64,000 nucleotides of DNA from Actinoallomurus iriomotensis (GCF_030269445.1 NZ_BSTJ01000001.1:459898-523897); one strand, 5' to 3'; counted from the first letter of the stretch, positions 35,968-45,205 are shown. A program made the numbers and translations. Notes: generated from the letters alone by a model not told the origin.

Positions 35968-38376
35968 CTACTCGGTCCGCAGCGCGGTGGCGGTCCGCGA
36001 CCGGGCCGCCCAGCCGGCCGGCAGCAGTGCCCCGAGCAGGGCGATCACGATCCCGCCGGCCAGCAGGGGGATGAGCAGCCCGGCGGTGTAGACGTGGGAC
36101 ACGCTCGGCGGCAGGTGCCGGCCGATCGCGTTCCCCATCGGGGTCAGCGTCGCCTTCTCCACCGCGACCCCGAGCGGGACCCCGATCAGCCCGGCGATCA
36201 GGCCGGTGAGTGTCACCGAGGCCAGAACCATCGCAATGGTCTGCTTGGGTGTCATCCCGAGGGCCTTGAAGATCCCCAGATCATGAACCCGCTCCCGAGT
36301 GTCCTGCACCACCATGCTCAGCACCCCGAGCGCGGCGACCGCCATCATCATCAGCGTGAGCGTGGCCACCAGGGCGCCCATGGTGATCACTATGATGTTC
36401 TTGCCCCCGCCCGAGTTCGCCTGGACCGAGGCGTTCAGCGGGGTCAGCGCGGCGGCGGCCGAGGTGGACCAGTCCGATCCGCTGACGTTCGAGGCCAGCT
36501 CGACGTTGAACTGGTCGATGCGCGGGGTCAGACCGGCGGCGGTGAAGGTGGCCGCATCCGTCATGACCGTGTAGTCGCCCTGGTTGGTGTCGAAGTTGAT
36601 GCCGACGACCTTCAGCGACCGTTGCTTGTTCTGCTGCACCACGGTGACGTCGTCACCGACGTGGATCCCCACCGCCGAGGCCAGCTTGTCGCCGACCACG
36701 GCCTCGCCGGGCGCCGAGTACCAGCGGCCGGACAGCAGCTCCAGGTGCGTCCAGGAGAAGTCGCCGGTGACCGTGAACACCCGCGTCGGTTCGCCGCCGG
36801 GCGGGGCGCCGACCATGGTCGCGCCGCTTTCGCCCCAGCCGAACGCGGCCTTCGTGCCCGGGATCCCGGCGAGCGCGGCGGCCACCTTGGCGGCGTCCAG
36901 GTGCGGGGTGCGCGGGTCGTTGGGGCCGTAGAGACCCCAGGGCACGCCCACGTCGGCGGTGGGTTCCACGAACTCCGACGCGACGTTGAAGCCTGAGGTA
37001 CTGGTGTCCAGGTACTTGTTGAACCCGGACTCCAGCCCCACCGCGAACGTGGCACTCACCACGCCGAACAGCACCGCCGCACCGACCAGTACGGCCCGGG
37101 CCGGCCGGGCGAACGGCTGGGCCAGCCCCAGCGACACGGCCCGGGGCAGCGGCAGCCGCGAGGCCAGACGCTGCGCCGCCTGACCGCCCCCGGCCTTGGG
37201 GGCGCGGCCGACCACCAGAGCCCGCACCGTCGGCATCCGGCCGGCCCGCAGCGCCGGGATCACAGCCGTGACGCCGACGATCAGCAGGGTGCCCAGCGGC
37301 ACCACGGCGCTGACCCACAACGGAATCGCGGCACTGGCCGCGCCGAGCTGCTTGGTGGCCCCGCCCAGGATCGGCACGGCCAGGAGGTTGCCGAAAACCG
37401 TGCCGAGCACCAGGCCGAATGTCGCCGGGATCATGGCCTGCGCGGTGTAGGCGCGGGCCACCTGCGAAGGGGTGAAGCCCAACGACTTCAGAATCCCGAT
37501 GCGCCGGATTCCCGAGGCCACAGCCCCGCTGACCACGATCGAGATGATCAGCACCGACATGAACAGCCCGAGGAACCCGAAGCCGATCAGGAACGGCACG
37601 TAGGCCTTGGCGTTGCCGGTCGCCTGCTGCTCCGCGGTCAGGTACGACTGTCCGCCCTCGACCGCGCCGGCCGGCGCGGCGGCGGCCACCGCCTGCTTGT
37701 CGGTGGCGATGTCGGCGGCGGTCCCGGCCTTGGCGAACCGGTAGAGCATCTGCTCGTCGGACTTGGCACCGGCAGCGGTGAGCCGCGCGAAACCGTCGGC
37801 GGTGGCGAAGGCGGTCGCGCTGTTGGTCACCGAGTCGGCGAAGCCGACGACCTTGAACGACGGCTTGCCCGGCAGGGAGGAGAACACCACCGAACTGCCG
37901 AAGCAGTCGGCGGCATAGTGCTGCCGCGGAAGGGCGATCTCGCCCGGGCTCGTCGGCCAGCGCCCCTGGGTCAGCGCCAGCTGGTCCATCCCGGAGGTGC
38001 TGCCCAGGCCGGACCGGGTGGTGACGGTGATCGGACCGTTGTCGTGACCGGCCCAATCCTTCTTGGGACAGTCCGTGCCGACGGTCGTGTCCAGGGCGGC
38101 GGCGATCGGGTACGGTCCGGCCGCCTCGGTGACGCCGGCGGCGTGCGCGGTGGCGGCGGCCTGCGCGGCCGTGGCCTTCGAGCCGTCGAACTGGACCGCC
38201 AGGTGCGCCCCGTTCCGAGCGCTGAAGGCGTGGTCGAACGGGGCCTGCACGACGGCCAGCAGGCCGAGGGAGAGTACTGAGGATGTCACCGCGGCGAACG
38301 TCGTCAGGGCCATGACGAGGGACTGGACCCGACGACGGCCCACGCCGGAGCGTACGACCTTGCCCAAGGCGCTCAC
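35968..38376 (-). CDS. MacB/FtsX-type ABC exporter permease
   Basis: An 802-residue permease with two FtsX domains, as in large actinobacterial exporters. Helix 1 is near residues 20-42, a large extracellular domain follows, then three helices (about 265-400), another set beginning near 425, a second extracellular domain and three C-terminal helices (about 670-795). The repeated cytoplasmic signatures are RRIGILKSLGFTPSQV and VHDLGIFKALGMTPKQT. Start: GTG at 38376, overlapping the stop of a 29-codon ORF as GTGA. Its ATPase partner lies just upstream and a kinase/regulator pair is divergent, so it probably answers cell-envelope stress or exports peptides or lipids. Confidence 0.88.
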   Translation of the reverse strand: MSALGKVVRSGVGRRRVQSLVMALTTFAAVTSSVLSLGLLAVVQAPFDHAFSARNGAHLAVQFDGSKATAAQAAATAHAAGVTEAAGPYPIAAALDTTVGTDCPKKDWAGHDNGPITVTTRSGLGSTSGMDQLALTQGRWPTSPGEIALPRQHYAADCFGSSVVFSSLPGKPSFKVVGFADSVTNSATAFATADGFARLTAAGAKSDEQMLYRFAKAGTAADIATDKQAVAAAAPAGAVEGGQSYLTAEQQATGNAKAYVPFLIGFGFLGLFMSVLIISIVVSGAVASGIRRIGILKSLGFTPSQVARAYTAQAMIPATFGLVLGTVFGNLLAVPILGGATKQLGAASAAIPLWVSAVVPLGTLLIVGVTAVIPALRAGRMPTVRALVVGRAPKAGGGQAAQRLASRLPLPRAVSLGLAQPFARPARAVLVGAAVLFGVVSATFAVGLESGFNKYLDTSTSGFNVASEFVEPTADVGVPWGLYGPNDPRTPHLDAAKVAAALAGIPGTKAAFGWGESGATMVGAPPGGEPTRVFTVTGDFSWTHLELLSGRWYSAPGEAVVGDKLASAVGIHVGDDVTVVQQNKQRSLKVVGINFDTNQGDYTVMTDAATFTAAGLTPRIDQFNVELASNVSGSDWSTSAAAALTPLNASVQANSGGGKNIIVITMGALVATLTLMMMAVAALGVLSMVVQDTRERVHDLGIFKALGMTPKQTIAMVLASVTLTGLIAGLIGVPLGVAVEKATLTPMGNAIGRHLPPSVSHVYTAGLLIPLLAGGIVIALLGALLPAGWAARSRTATALRTE

Positions 38377-38462
38377 CGGCTCACCGCCGGCAGCAGGCGG
38401 GCCATGGCATGGAATCCGACCTCGAAGAGGCGCCGGGGCATCGGCGGCTTGCGCAGTGTCAT
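38373..38462 (-). CDS. 29-codon coupling ORF between ABC ATPase and permease
   Basis: The frame begins with an ATG that overlaps the ATPase stop (ATGA) and ends with a TGA that overlaps the permease GTG start (GTGA). It would encode MTLRKPPMPRRLFEVGFHAM followed by ARLLPAVSR, a short basic amphipathic peptide. Both junctions being exact overlaps suggests that ribosomes pass through it to couple ATPase and permease translation. It may be a real small subunit, a coupling device, or a relic of a longer N-terminus of the permease. Confidence 0.5.
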   Translation of the reverse strand: MTLRKPPMPRRLFEVGFHAMARLLPAVSR

Positions 38463-39205
38463 CCGACCGCTCCCGTCGGACGGGTCGTCGGCGTGCCGGC
38501 GGCCAGGCCGGCACCGCGGCCGTCATTGATGACGTCCCGCTCGACCGCGCCGTCCACCAGCTCGATCGTGCGGCGCGCGGTGCTCGCGGCCAGCTGCACG
38601 TCGTGGGTCACCAACAAGATGGTCTGGCCCTCGCCGTTCAGGTCCAGCAGCAGCCGGCGCACGTCCTCGGCCGAGCTCGAGTCCAGCGCGCCGGTGGGCT
38701 CGTCGGCCAGCAGCAGCGCCGGCTTGTTCATCAGGGCCCTGGCCACCGCCACCCGCTGCCGTTGCCCGCCGGACAGCCGCTGCGGGTAGGCCTTGGCATG
38801 CCGGTCCATGCCCAGCGAGCCGAGCAGCTCGACGGCCCGCCGCTTCGCTTCGCCCTTGCCCATCCCGGCCAGCTGCGCCGGAACCATGACGTTGTCCAAC
38901 ACGGTCAGGTCGTCGAGCAGATTGAAGAACTGGAAGATCATGCCGATCGAGGCCCGGCGGTACTTCGCCGAACCGGCCTCACCGAGCCGGTCGACGCGGG
39001 TGCCGTCGACGGTGACGCTGCCGCTGGAGGGCCTGTCCAGGCCGGCGATCAGATTCAGCAGCGTGGACTTCCCGCTGCCGGAATGGCCGAGGATCGCCAC
39101 GCACTCACCGGACGCCACGGACAAGGTCACGCCGGCCAGCGCGGGCGGGCCGTCGTCGTATTTCTTCGTCGTATCGCGAAGATCGATCAGCGGTGCGTTC
39201 GTCAT
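38459..39205 (-). CDS. MacB-type ABC exporter ATPase
   Basis: A 248-residue ATPase of the LolD/MacB family for the permease downstream. It has Walker A GHSGSGKST (40-48), the Q-loop in MIFQFFNLLDDLT, signature LSGGQRQRVAVARAL, Walker B LLLADEPTGALD and the switch His in LLVTHDVQLA. Start: ATG at 39205; longer frames would extend over the divergent promoter and a palindrome. The order ATPase - small ORF - permease, divergent from a two-component pair, resembles regulated peptide-resistance exporters. Confidence 0.92.
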   Translation of the reverse strand: MTNAPLIDLRDTTKKYDDGPPALAGVTLSVASGECVAILGHSGSGKSTLLNLIAGLDRPSSGSVTVDGTRVDRLGEAGSAKYRRASIGMIFQFFNLLDDLTVLDNVMVPAQLAGMGKGEAKRRAVELLGSLGMDRHAKAYPQRLSGGQRQRVAVARALMNKPALLLADEPTGALDSSSAEDVRRLLLDLNGEGQTILLVTHDVQLAASTARRTIELVDGAVERDVINDGRGAGLAAGTPTTRPTGAVG

Positions 39206-39280
39206 GTCCACGAACCTAGGAACAGAACGCCATCCGTCGCGTCGGCCGGTGGATGTCACCGTTCCCCAGGTCATCGGCTC

Positions 39281-39305
39281 GGCGGTGTACGGCGCGTACA
39301 TCGCC
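39281..39305. promoter_or_regulatory. Palindrome in the exporter/kinase divergent promoter
   Basis: TGTACG-GCG-CGTACA at 39286-39300 is a perfect palindrome with flanking bases GGCGG/TCGCC that extend it with one mismatch. It is 76 bp from the ATPase start and 43 bp from the kinase start. It is a plausible binding site for the LuxR-type response regulator encoded at 40499-41182. Confidence 0.5.
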
Positions 39306-39347
39306 GGGCCGACGCGCGGAGCCGACGTCGCTGAATACGATCTCCGT

Positions 39348-40502
39348 ATGGAAGAGCTTCTCCGGCGTCTCTCGACATCGAAGCGCGTGACCTGGCTGAT
39401 GTCACAGGCCGCGGTGCTGGCCACCACCTCCTTCTACGCGCTGATGCTCGCCTGGACGATGCCGGCCTCTCGGACCGGGCTCTTCTTCGTGCTCGCCCTT
39501 CCGGTCCTGCTCGTGCGCCGTCTGCCGGCGGTGGTCTTCGCGGCGGTCCTGGGCGAAGCAGTCCTCGGCGACATCTTCGGCGCGCGGCCCTCGATCGTGT
39601 TCGTCATGCTCGTCGCCTTGGGCGGGTACCTCGCTGTCCGGCGGCCGAAGGCTGCCGCCGTCGGCTTCGTCGCGGCCGTCGCGGCCGCGTTCGTCAACGT
39701 CACCCACATCCCCGGGGAGACCGTCAGCGACGCGGCCCAGTTCGCCGGGGGGCTCGCGTTGTGGTTCGCGCTCGCGTGGGTCGTCGGGGGGGTGTATCGC
39801 AAACGCCGTGAATACCTCGAAGCCCTGCACGAGCAGAGGGCGGCCCGCGCCGTCCTGACCGAGCGGCTGCGGATCGCCCGCGAACTGCACGACAGCGTCG
39901 CGCACAGCATCGGGATCATCACGGTGCTGTCGGGAGCGGCGGCACGGGTCGTGGAGACCAAGCCCGAGCAGACGCGGCAGGCGCTGACCGGCATCGAGAC
40001 CACCAGCCGGGAGACGCTGCTCGAGCTGCAGCGCATGCTCGGGGCGCTCCGCCGCGCCGAGCCGGACGACGCCATGCCGCAGGCCGCTCCGCTGGCGCCG
40101 GTCGGCAGCCTGGCCGACGTCCCGCAGCTCGCCGAACGCACGGCCGACGCCGGGGTGCGGGTCCACGTGACCTGGCGGGGCGAGCAGCGTCCACTGCCGC
40201 CGGAGATCGAACTGTCGGCGTTCCGGATCATCCAGGAGTCGGTGACGAACGTGGTGCGGCATTCCAGGGCGCGGACGTGCCGGGTCGCGGTCGGTTACGA
40301 GCCGAAAGGAGTGACGATCGAGGTGGTGGACGACGGGGACGACGGTCTCGGCGGGCCGGGCCGTCCGAGGCTCACCGCAGCCGGCGGGAGCGGCTTCGGC
40401 CTGCTCGGCATGCGCGAACGAGTGACGTTGCTGTCCGGCCAGTTCAGCGCCGGCCAGCGTCCGGAGGGCGGATTCCGGGTGACGGCGAGCCTCCCGGCAT
40501 GA
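39348..40502 (+). CDS. Sensor histidine kinase, NarL/DesK group
   Basis: A 384-residue membrane sensor kinase. Five or so hydrophobic helices (about 17-150) form the sensor part with almost no extracellular loop, so it may sense the membrane or its partner exporter. The HisKA_3 domain has His181 in RELHDSVAHSIGI, and the HATPase has the N-box ESVTNVVRHS and GSGFGLLGMRER. Start: ATG at 39348. The stop overlaps the start of the response-regulator gene by 4 bp (ATGA). It is divergent from the MacB-type exporter. Confidence 0.9.
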   Translation: MEELLRRLSTSKRVTWLMSQAAVLATTSFYALMLAWTMPASRTGLFFVLALPVLLVRRLPAVVFAAVLGEAVLGDIFGARPSIVFVMLVALGGYLAVRRPKAAAVGFVAAVAAAFVNVTHIPGETVSDAAQFAGGLALWFALAWVVGGVYRKRREYLEALHEQRAARAVLTERLRIARELHDSVAHSIGIITVLSGAAARVVETKPEQTRQALTGIETTSRETLLELQRMLGALRRAEPDDAMPQAAPLAPVGSLADVPQLAERTADAGVRVHVTWRGEQRPLPPEIELSAFRIIQESVTNVVRHSRARTCRVAVGYEPKGVTIEVVDDGDDGLGGPGRPRLTAAGGSGFGLLGMRERVTLLSGQFSAGQRPEGGFRVTASLPA

Positions 40503-41182
40503 GCGTACGGGTGCTGCTGGCCGACGACCAACCCCTGCTGCTGGTCGGGCTCGCGATCCTGATCGGCGACACCGACGACCTGGAGGTGGTCGGCCAGGCC
40601 CACGACGGCCGCGAGGCGGTGCGCCTGGTGCGTGAACTGCGGCCGGACGTCGTGGTGATGGACATCCGCATGCCGGGCATGGACGGGATCGAGGCGACCC
40701 GGCAGGCGACCGCCGAGCCGGACCCGCCCAAGGTCTTGGTGCTGACGACCTTCGACCACGACGAGTACGTCTACGGCGCACTGCGCGCAGGGGCCAGCGG
40801 ATTCCTGCTCAAGAGCATGGCTCTGGACGCGATCCTGGAAGCGATCCGCGTGGTGGCCGCGGGCGACGCGCTGATCGCGCCGAGCGTGACCCGACGGCTG
40901 ATCGCGGACTTCGCCGGAACGACCGGCCCCGCGGCCCCCGCACCGGACCCCGGGCCCGCCGCGGACTCGAGTCCCATCGCGGGGATCACCGACCGGGAGC
41001 GCGAGGTGCTGGCACTGGTCGGACAGGGACTGTCGAACACTGAGATAGCCGAGCGGCTGGTGATCAGCGCGGCGACCGCGAAGACCCATGTCGCGCGTCT
41101 GTTCGCCAAGCTCAAGGCTCGGGACCGCGTCCACCTGGCGATCATCGCCTTCGAAACCGGACTCGTGCCGCGTAGACGGTAG
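40499..41182 (+). CDS. LuxR-type response regulator
   Basis: A 227-residue response regulator. The receiver domain has the acidic pair DD (9-10), phospho-acceptor Asp55 in VVMDIRMPG and the Lys in GFLLKSM; the C-terminal LuxR HTH is in TDREREVLALVGQGLSNTEIA, with KTHVARLFAKL as recognition helix. A Pro/Ala-rich linker joins the two. It is the cognate partner of the upstream kinase and is likely to control the divergent exporter. Confidence 0.94.
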   Translation: MSVRVLLADDQPLLLVGLAILIGDTDDLEVVGQAHDGREAVRLVRELRPDVVVMDIRMPGMDGIEATRQATAEPDPPKVLVLTTFDHDEYVYGALRAGASGFLLKSMALDAILEAIRVVAAGDALIAPSVTRRLIADFAGTTGPAAPAPDPGPAADSSPIAGITDREREVLALVGQGLSNTEIAERLVISAATAKTHVARLFAKLKARDRVHLAIIAFETGLVPRRR

Positions 41183-41261
41183 GGGCAGGCGAAGCCGAAC
41201 CGGCTGGCAGACCGGGCCTGGCTGCGGAAACTCGCTGACGGCCGATTCACGATCGCCTTCG

Positions 41262-41378
41262 AACACCGTCAACTACGTCGCCGACCTGCTGCGCGTCCGC
41301 CTGAAGGCGATCGGCTCCCGGTGGCGGTCCCGCTCGGCCGGACAGATCGCGGTGCTGGTGCTCGCGGTGCTGCGCCAT
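41262..41378 (+). pseudogene. Fragment of an IS5-type transposase
   Basis: The plus strand reads NTVNYVADLLRVRLKAIGSR followed by WRSRSAGQIAVLVLAVLRH. I recognise the N-terminal part of IS5-group transposases of actinomycetes from IGSRWR and VLAVLRH. The similarity stops at both ends, and no terminal inverted repeats were found. Confidence 0.5.
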
Positions 41379-41433
41379 ATTCATTCGACGGTCGGTGCGG
41401 CCGCGCTCGCTCATCCGGAGGACCGCGGGTTGT

Positions 41434-41982
41434 TCAGCGGCGCTGGATGACGAGCCTGTTGTGCCGGAAGTCGAGGATCACGTTGCCGAACCGGCACAGC
41501 TCGTCCGAGCCCAGCAGGCCGGCCACGCCGATGCCGAGGTCGACGACCGACAGCGACGTGCTGTGCATGGGCAGCCCGCCGAGTGTCCAGTGGTGCACCC
41601 GGACGACCGGCACCATGCCACTGCCCGTCACCCCCTGCACGGGATGCTGCTGCCCGGTGCGCGGCAGGCCCAGCCGGCGCACCAGGCTGCGGTCCACCGA
41701 CGAGTTGGAGGAGCCGGTGTCCAGCACGAACTCGTACGGCCCGTGGCCGTTGACCTTCATCGGCACGTAGACGAGCGTGCCTCCGTTCCCGCGGACCACC
41801 CGCATCGGCAGCGTGACCTCGTCCGGACGCATCGTCGGCGGGGGCGTCGGCGACGGCGGCGCGACCATCGTCCGGCCGACCGGACGCGGGGTCTGGATCG
41901 CGCCGACGCGAGAGTGGGCGCAGCCGATGGCGATCTGCAACGCGGCCGTCAGCAGCAGACCGGTGATCACAGTGCGGGACAC
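41434..41982 (-). CDS. Retropepsin-like aspartic protease lipoprotein
   Basis: A 182-residue exported protein with a lipobox (AIGC, Cys21) and a Pro-rich linker, followed by a single retropepsin fold. The catalytic motif DTGSS has Asp88 (YEFVLDTGSSNSSVDRSL), and the family feature GLLGSDELCRF precedes the last strand NVILDFRHNRLVI. Such single-lobe aspartic proteases must dimerise. In actinobacteria their substrates are unknown. Start ATG at 41982. It is not obviously part of an operon. Confidence 0.85.
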   Translation of the reverse strand: MSRTVITGLLLTAALQIAIGCAHSRVGAIQTPRPVGRTMVAPPSPTPPPTMRPDEVTLPMRVVRGNGGTLVYVPMKVNGHGPYEFVLDTGSSNSSVDRSLVRRLGLPRTGQQHPVQGVTGSGMVPVVRVHHWTLGGLPMHSTSLSVVDLGIGVAGLLGSDELCRFGNVILDFRHNRLVIQRR

Positions 41983-42064
41983 ACGACGGACGTTCCCGCA
42001 CGAGGCTTTCCTTACCCGTAATCAGCGGCGCTGGTCACGTTACCGAAAGGGACGTTTTCGCTGT

Positions 42065-43021
42065 TCACGAGGGTTTCGTGCGCGCACGGACCCGTTCGAT
42101 CACGGGTGCGAACGCGTCCATGAACGGGCCGTGGACGGTGTAGTAGGTGAACCCGAAGCGCTCGCGGTTCCGCAGCATCTGCTCGGCCATCTCCTCGACC
42201 GTGCCGATGAGCAGGAAGGGGGTGTCGAGGATCTCCTCGGCGGTCATCGTGTGGCCGTACCGCTCCAGCAGGCCCGCGGCGGCGGCCTCGCGGTCGTCGG
42301 TCTCCATGACCATCTGGACCAGCGCGTGCCACTCGATCTGCCCGGCGCGGTCGCCCGCCCGCTCACGGGCGTACCGGACGCGCTCGGCGGCCTCTTCGGC
42401 GGTGCCGAGCCGGAAGGTGCCCGGTGGCCGTCCCTTGATCTGGTACAGCCCGGCGATCGCGATGACGTCGGCGTGGTCGGCGGCGATCCGCAGGATCCGA
42501 TCGCCCGTGCCGCCGACGATCAGCGGCGGTCCGTACCCGCCGAAGCCCTGCCGCTGGACGGGTCCGAACCGCGGCAGGCCCAGTGCCTCCCGCGTCGCCG
42601 CCTGCTGCGGGTACCCGTCCGAGGCGAACAGCCGCCCCAGTTCCTGGATCGTCGACTCCAGCCGGTCCGCGCGCGGGCCGAAGGACTCCCACGGGATGCC
42701 GGCCTCGTCGAACTCCCACTTCATGTGCCCGGAGCCGAGGCCGAGCTCCAGGCGCCCGCCGGTGAGCACGTCGGTCGTGGCCACCTCGCGGGCCAGCAGG
42801 GCGGGATTCCAGAACGCGGCGTTCAGCACGAGCGTGCCGACCTTCAGGCGTTCGGTGGCCGCCGCCGCGGCGACCAGGGCCGGGAACGGGGCGGCGAAGC
42901 CCAGGTGGTCGGCGGCGAAGACCGTGTCGTACCCGTACGCCTCGCCGCGCCGGCAGATCTCGATGAACCGTTCGCGTGAGCCGATGTCGAGGACGTTGAA
43001 CGAGAACCGGAAGTCAGCCAT
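42065..43021 (-). CDS. LLM-class flavin/F420-dependent oxidoreductase
   Basis: A 318-residue luciferase-like monooxygenase family protein with the TIM barrel that binds F420 or FMN. Visible are VFAADHLGFAAPFPALVAAA, VGTLVLNAAFWNPALLAREVAT, GRLELGLGSGHMKWEFDEAG and PLIVGGTGDRILRIAADHAD, typical of F420-dependent members of the TIGR03621 sort. Start: ATG at 43021; two in-frame starts lie up to 9 bp upstream. The substrate is unknown. The presence of npdG and a PPOX gene supports F420 as cofactor. Confidence 0.88.
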   Translation of the reverse strand: MADFRFSFNVLDIGSRERFIEICRRGEAYGYDTVFAADHLGFAAPFPALVAAAAATERLKVGTLVLNAAFWNPALLAREVATTDVLTGGRLELGLGSGHMKWEFDEAGIPWESFGPRADRLESTIQELGRLFASDGYPQQAATREALGLPRFGPVQRQGFGGYGPPLIVGGTGDRILRIAADHADVIAIAGLYQIKGRPPGTFRLGTAEEAAERVRYARERAGDRAGQIEWHALVQMVMETDDREAAAAGLLERYGHTMTAEEILDTPFLLIGTVEEMAEQMLRNRERFGFTYYTVHGPFMDAFAPVIERVRARTKPS

Positions 43022-43099
43022 GCCCATCACGCTGTCGCACCCCGCGGCCCGGCGCCATGGCCGTACGCCGGGGGCGGAATCGCCCGGAGCGGAACCGCG

Positions 43100-45205
43100 C
43101 TATTCCTGGGGCGGAGAGGAGGAGGCCGACGGGGGCCGCTTGTCGAGCGAGGCGAGGTAGGCGTTGTACTCGGCCAGTTCGTCGTCGGTCTTCCCCGCCG
43201 TCCGGTCGGCCTGCCGTTCGAGGCGCCGCGCCAGGCGCTGGTCGTCGGCGTACCACTGCAGCACCATCGCGATCAGCACGATGAACGTCGGGATCTCGCC
43301 GAACGCCCAGGCGATCGAGCCGCCGGTGTGCTGGTCGGCCAGCACCGAGGTGCCCCACGGGCGGTGCAGGGAGGTGTACCACCCGGCCGCGAGCGGCTTG
43401 CCGAGGTTCATCAGCGCGATGCCGAAGAACGCGTGGAACGGCATCGTCACGAACAGCAGCAGCATCTTGGCCACGTACGGCAGCTTGCGGGGTGTCGGGT
43501 CGACGCCGATCAGCACCCAGAAGAACAGGCTGCCGGAGGCGAGGAAGTGCACGAGCATCGCCAGGTGCCCGACGTGGGCGCGCATGAGGTAGCCGAACAG
43601 CGGCGTGAAGTACACCGCGTACGTGCTGCCGACGAAGATGACGGTGGCCGTGGCGGGATGGCCGATGAACCGCAGGGCCCGGCTGTGCAGGATGACCGTC
43701 AGCCATTCACGCGGCCCGCGGTCGCCGCGGATCGCGGCGGGCTTCAGTGCCCGCAGCGCGAGCGTCACCGGGGCGCCGAGCACGAGCAGGATCGGGCTCA
43801 GCATCGACAGGACCATGTGCTGGATCATGTGCGTGCTGAACAGCACCGGGGAGTACGTCGCGATCCCGGTCATCGTGACCGCGACGATCGTGAGCAGGCC
43901 GACGCCCCAGGCGATCGTCCGGCCGGGCGGCCAGGCGTCGCCGCGTGCGCGGAGCCGCGCGACGCCCGCGGCGTACAGGCCGCCGAGCACGACGACGAGC
44001 ACGGCGAAGAACAGGTCCGGCCGCCACATCGTCGCCAGCCGGGCGACCGTGATCGGCGGCGGCATCGGGAACCCGATCATGCTGGTGACCGCGTCCTCGT
44101 CGAGGTTCACGGCGGGCGGGGCGGTGCGGGCGAGCGCGACGGCGACGCCGAGGGTCGCGGCCATGAGCAGGACCTCGGCCCCGGCGAGGCGGACGAACGC
44201 CCACGGCGGGCGGGTCACGGCCGGGCGGGCGTAGCCCTTGGGGTTGTGCGCCATGAGGGCCGGCAGGGTGCGCTCGCGGTGGAGGTAACCGAAGATCCCG
44301 AGAACGATGAACAGGGCCAGCTTGACCAGGACCAGCCGCCCGTAGTCGGTGGTGTAGAGCAGCGACGGGTCGGGCAGCCGGGAGAGGACGTTGGCGACTC
44401 CGCTGACGCCCACCGCGACGTAGCACCACAGGGCCATCCGGCTGAACCGCCCCGCGGCGACGCCGAGGTGGTCGCCGTCGTGCGTGGCGTGCCAGACGAG
44501 CGCGAGCAGTCCGCCCACCCAGGGCGACAGCGCCACGATGTGCATCGCCAGGCCGCTGATGGCCAGCTCGTGGTTGGGCGAGGACGAGGAGTGCCCGGTG
44601 AGCGGGGGCGGCAGCAGCGCGACGAGCGCCACGACCAGCAGGCCCGCCGCGCTGCCCAGTGTGACGGCGGTGCGGGCCAGCAGCGCGATGAGCGCGGCGA
44701 GCAGCACCACGAACATCAGTGCCGTGCCCTGCGGGATCTGGCCGACGTAGCTGGACAGCTCGCTGCCGCCGACGATCTTGCCGGCGGGCAGGCCGAGGAT
44801 GTCGGAGACCGTGAAGATCAGCGTGGCGGCGGCGCCCGCCGCCCAGACGGCCGCGATCCACGAGGCGCCCCGCAGGTAGCGGACGGCCTGCGGGTCGAGC
44901 ACGCCGCGCGTGGACGGGAGCAGGACCGCGGCGCCGAGCAGCACGCCGACGGTCAGCGTGCCGCCGGCCTCCATGACGAAGCGGGAGAGGGGCAGCCCCC
45001 AGCGCGTCAGCGTGCCGGCGTCGCTCAGCCCGGGGATCACCTGCTCGCGCAGCGCGCCGCCGAGGAGCCCCGCGGCGACCATGGCGCCGACGCCCGCGAG
45101 AGCGGCCACCAGCGCGGTGATCACGCCCTGCCTACGCACGGGCCCCGGCCTCCGGAGCGCGAAGGGCTGCTGGCGTGCGGCGCGGACGGCGCTCGGGCCG
45201 GTCAA
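43100..45205 (-). CDS. CopD-CtaG fusion membrane protein
   Basis: A roughly 700-residue integral membrane protein. The N-terminal half (to about 350) is a CopD-type copper-import domain with helices and the marks HIVALSPWVGGLLALVWHA and YGRLVLVKLALFIVLG; the C-terminal half (about 385-660) is the Caa3/CtaG cytochrome c oxidase assembly domain (LFSTHMIQHMVLSMLSPILL, HLAMLVHFLASGSLFFW). Fusion proteins of this type occur in many actinobacteria and are thought to supply copper for oxidase assembly. The start is uncertain: TTG at 45205 or GTG at 45139, both before helix 1. Confidence 0.88.
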   Translation of the reverse strand: MTGPSAVRAARQQPFALRRPGPVRRQGVITALVAALAGVGAMVAAGLLGGALREQVIPGLSDAGTLTRWGLPLSRFVMEAGGTLTVGVLLGAAVLLPSTRGVLDPQAVRYLRGASWIAAVWAAGAAATLIFTVSDILGLPAGKIVGGSELSSYVGQIPQGTALMFVVLLAALIALLARTAVTLGSAAGLLVVALVALLPPPLTGHSSSSPNHELAISGLAMHIVALSPWVGGLLALVWHATHDGDHLGVAAGRFSRMALWCYVAVGVSGVANVLSRLPDPSLLYTTDYGRLVLVKLALFIVLGIFGYLHRERTLPALMAHNPKGYARPAVTRPPWAFVRLAGAEVLLMAATLGVAVALARTAPPAVNLDEDAVTSMIGFPMPPPITVARLATMWRPDLFFAVLVVVLGGLYAAGVARLRARGDAWPPGRTIAWGVGLLTIVAVTMTGIATYSPVLFSTHMIQHMVLSMLSPILLVLGAPVTLALRALKPAAIRGDRGPREWLTVILHSRALRFIGHPATATVIFVGSTYAVYFTPLFGYLMRAHVGHLAMLVHFLASGSLFFWVLIGVDPTPRKLPYVAKMLLLFVTMPFHAFFGIALMNLGKPLAAGWYTSLHRPWGTSVLADQHTGGSIAWAFGEIPTFIVLIAMVLQWYADDQRLARRLERQADRTAGKTDDELAEYNAYLASLDKRPPSASSSPPQE

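Noticed and set aside
39238-39316. A 10-bp inverted repeat CGCGTCGGCC/GGCCGACGCG around the kinase/exporter palindrome
   Set aside because: The arms are separated by 59 bp and made of very common GC-rich words; the inner palindrome is the better candidate site.
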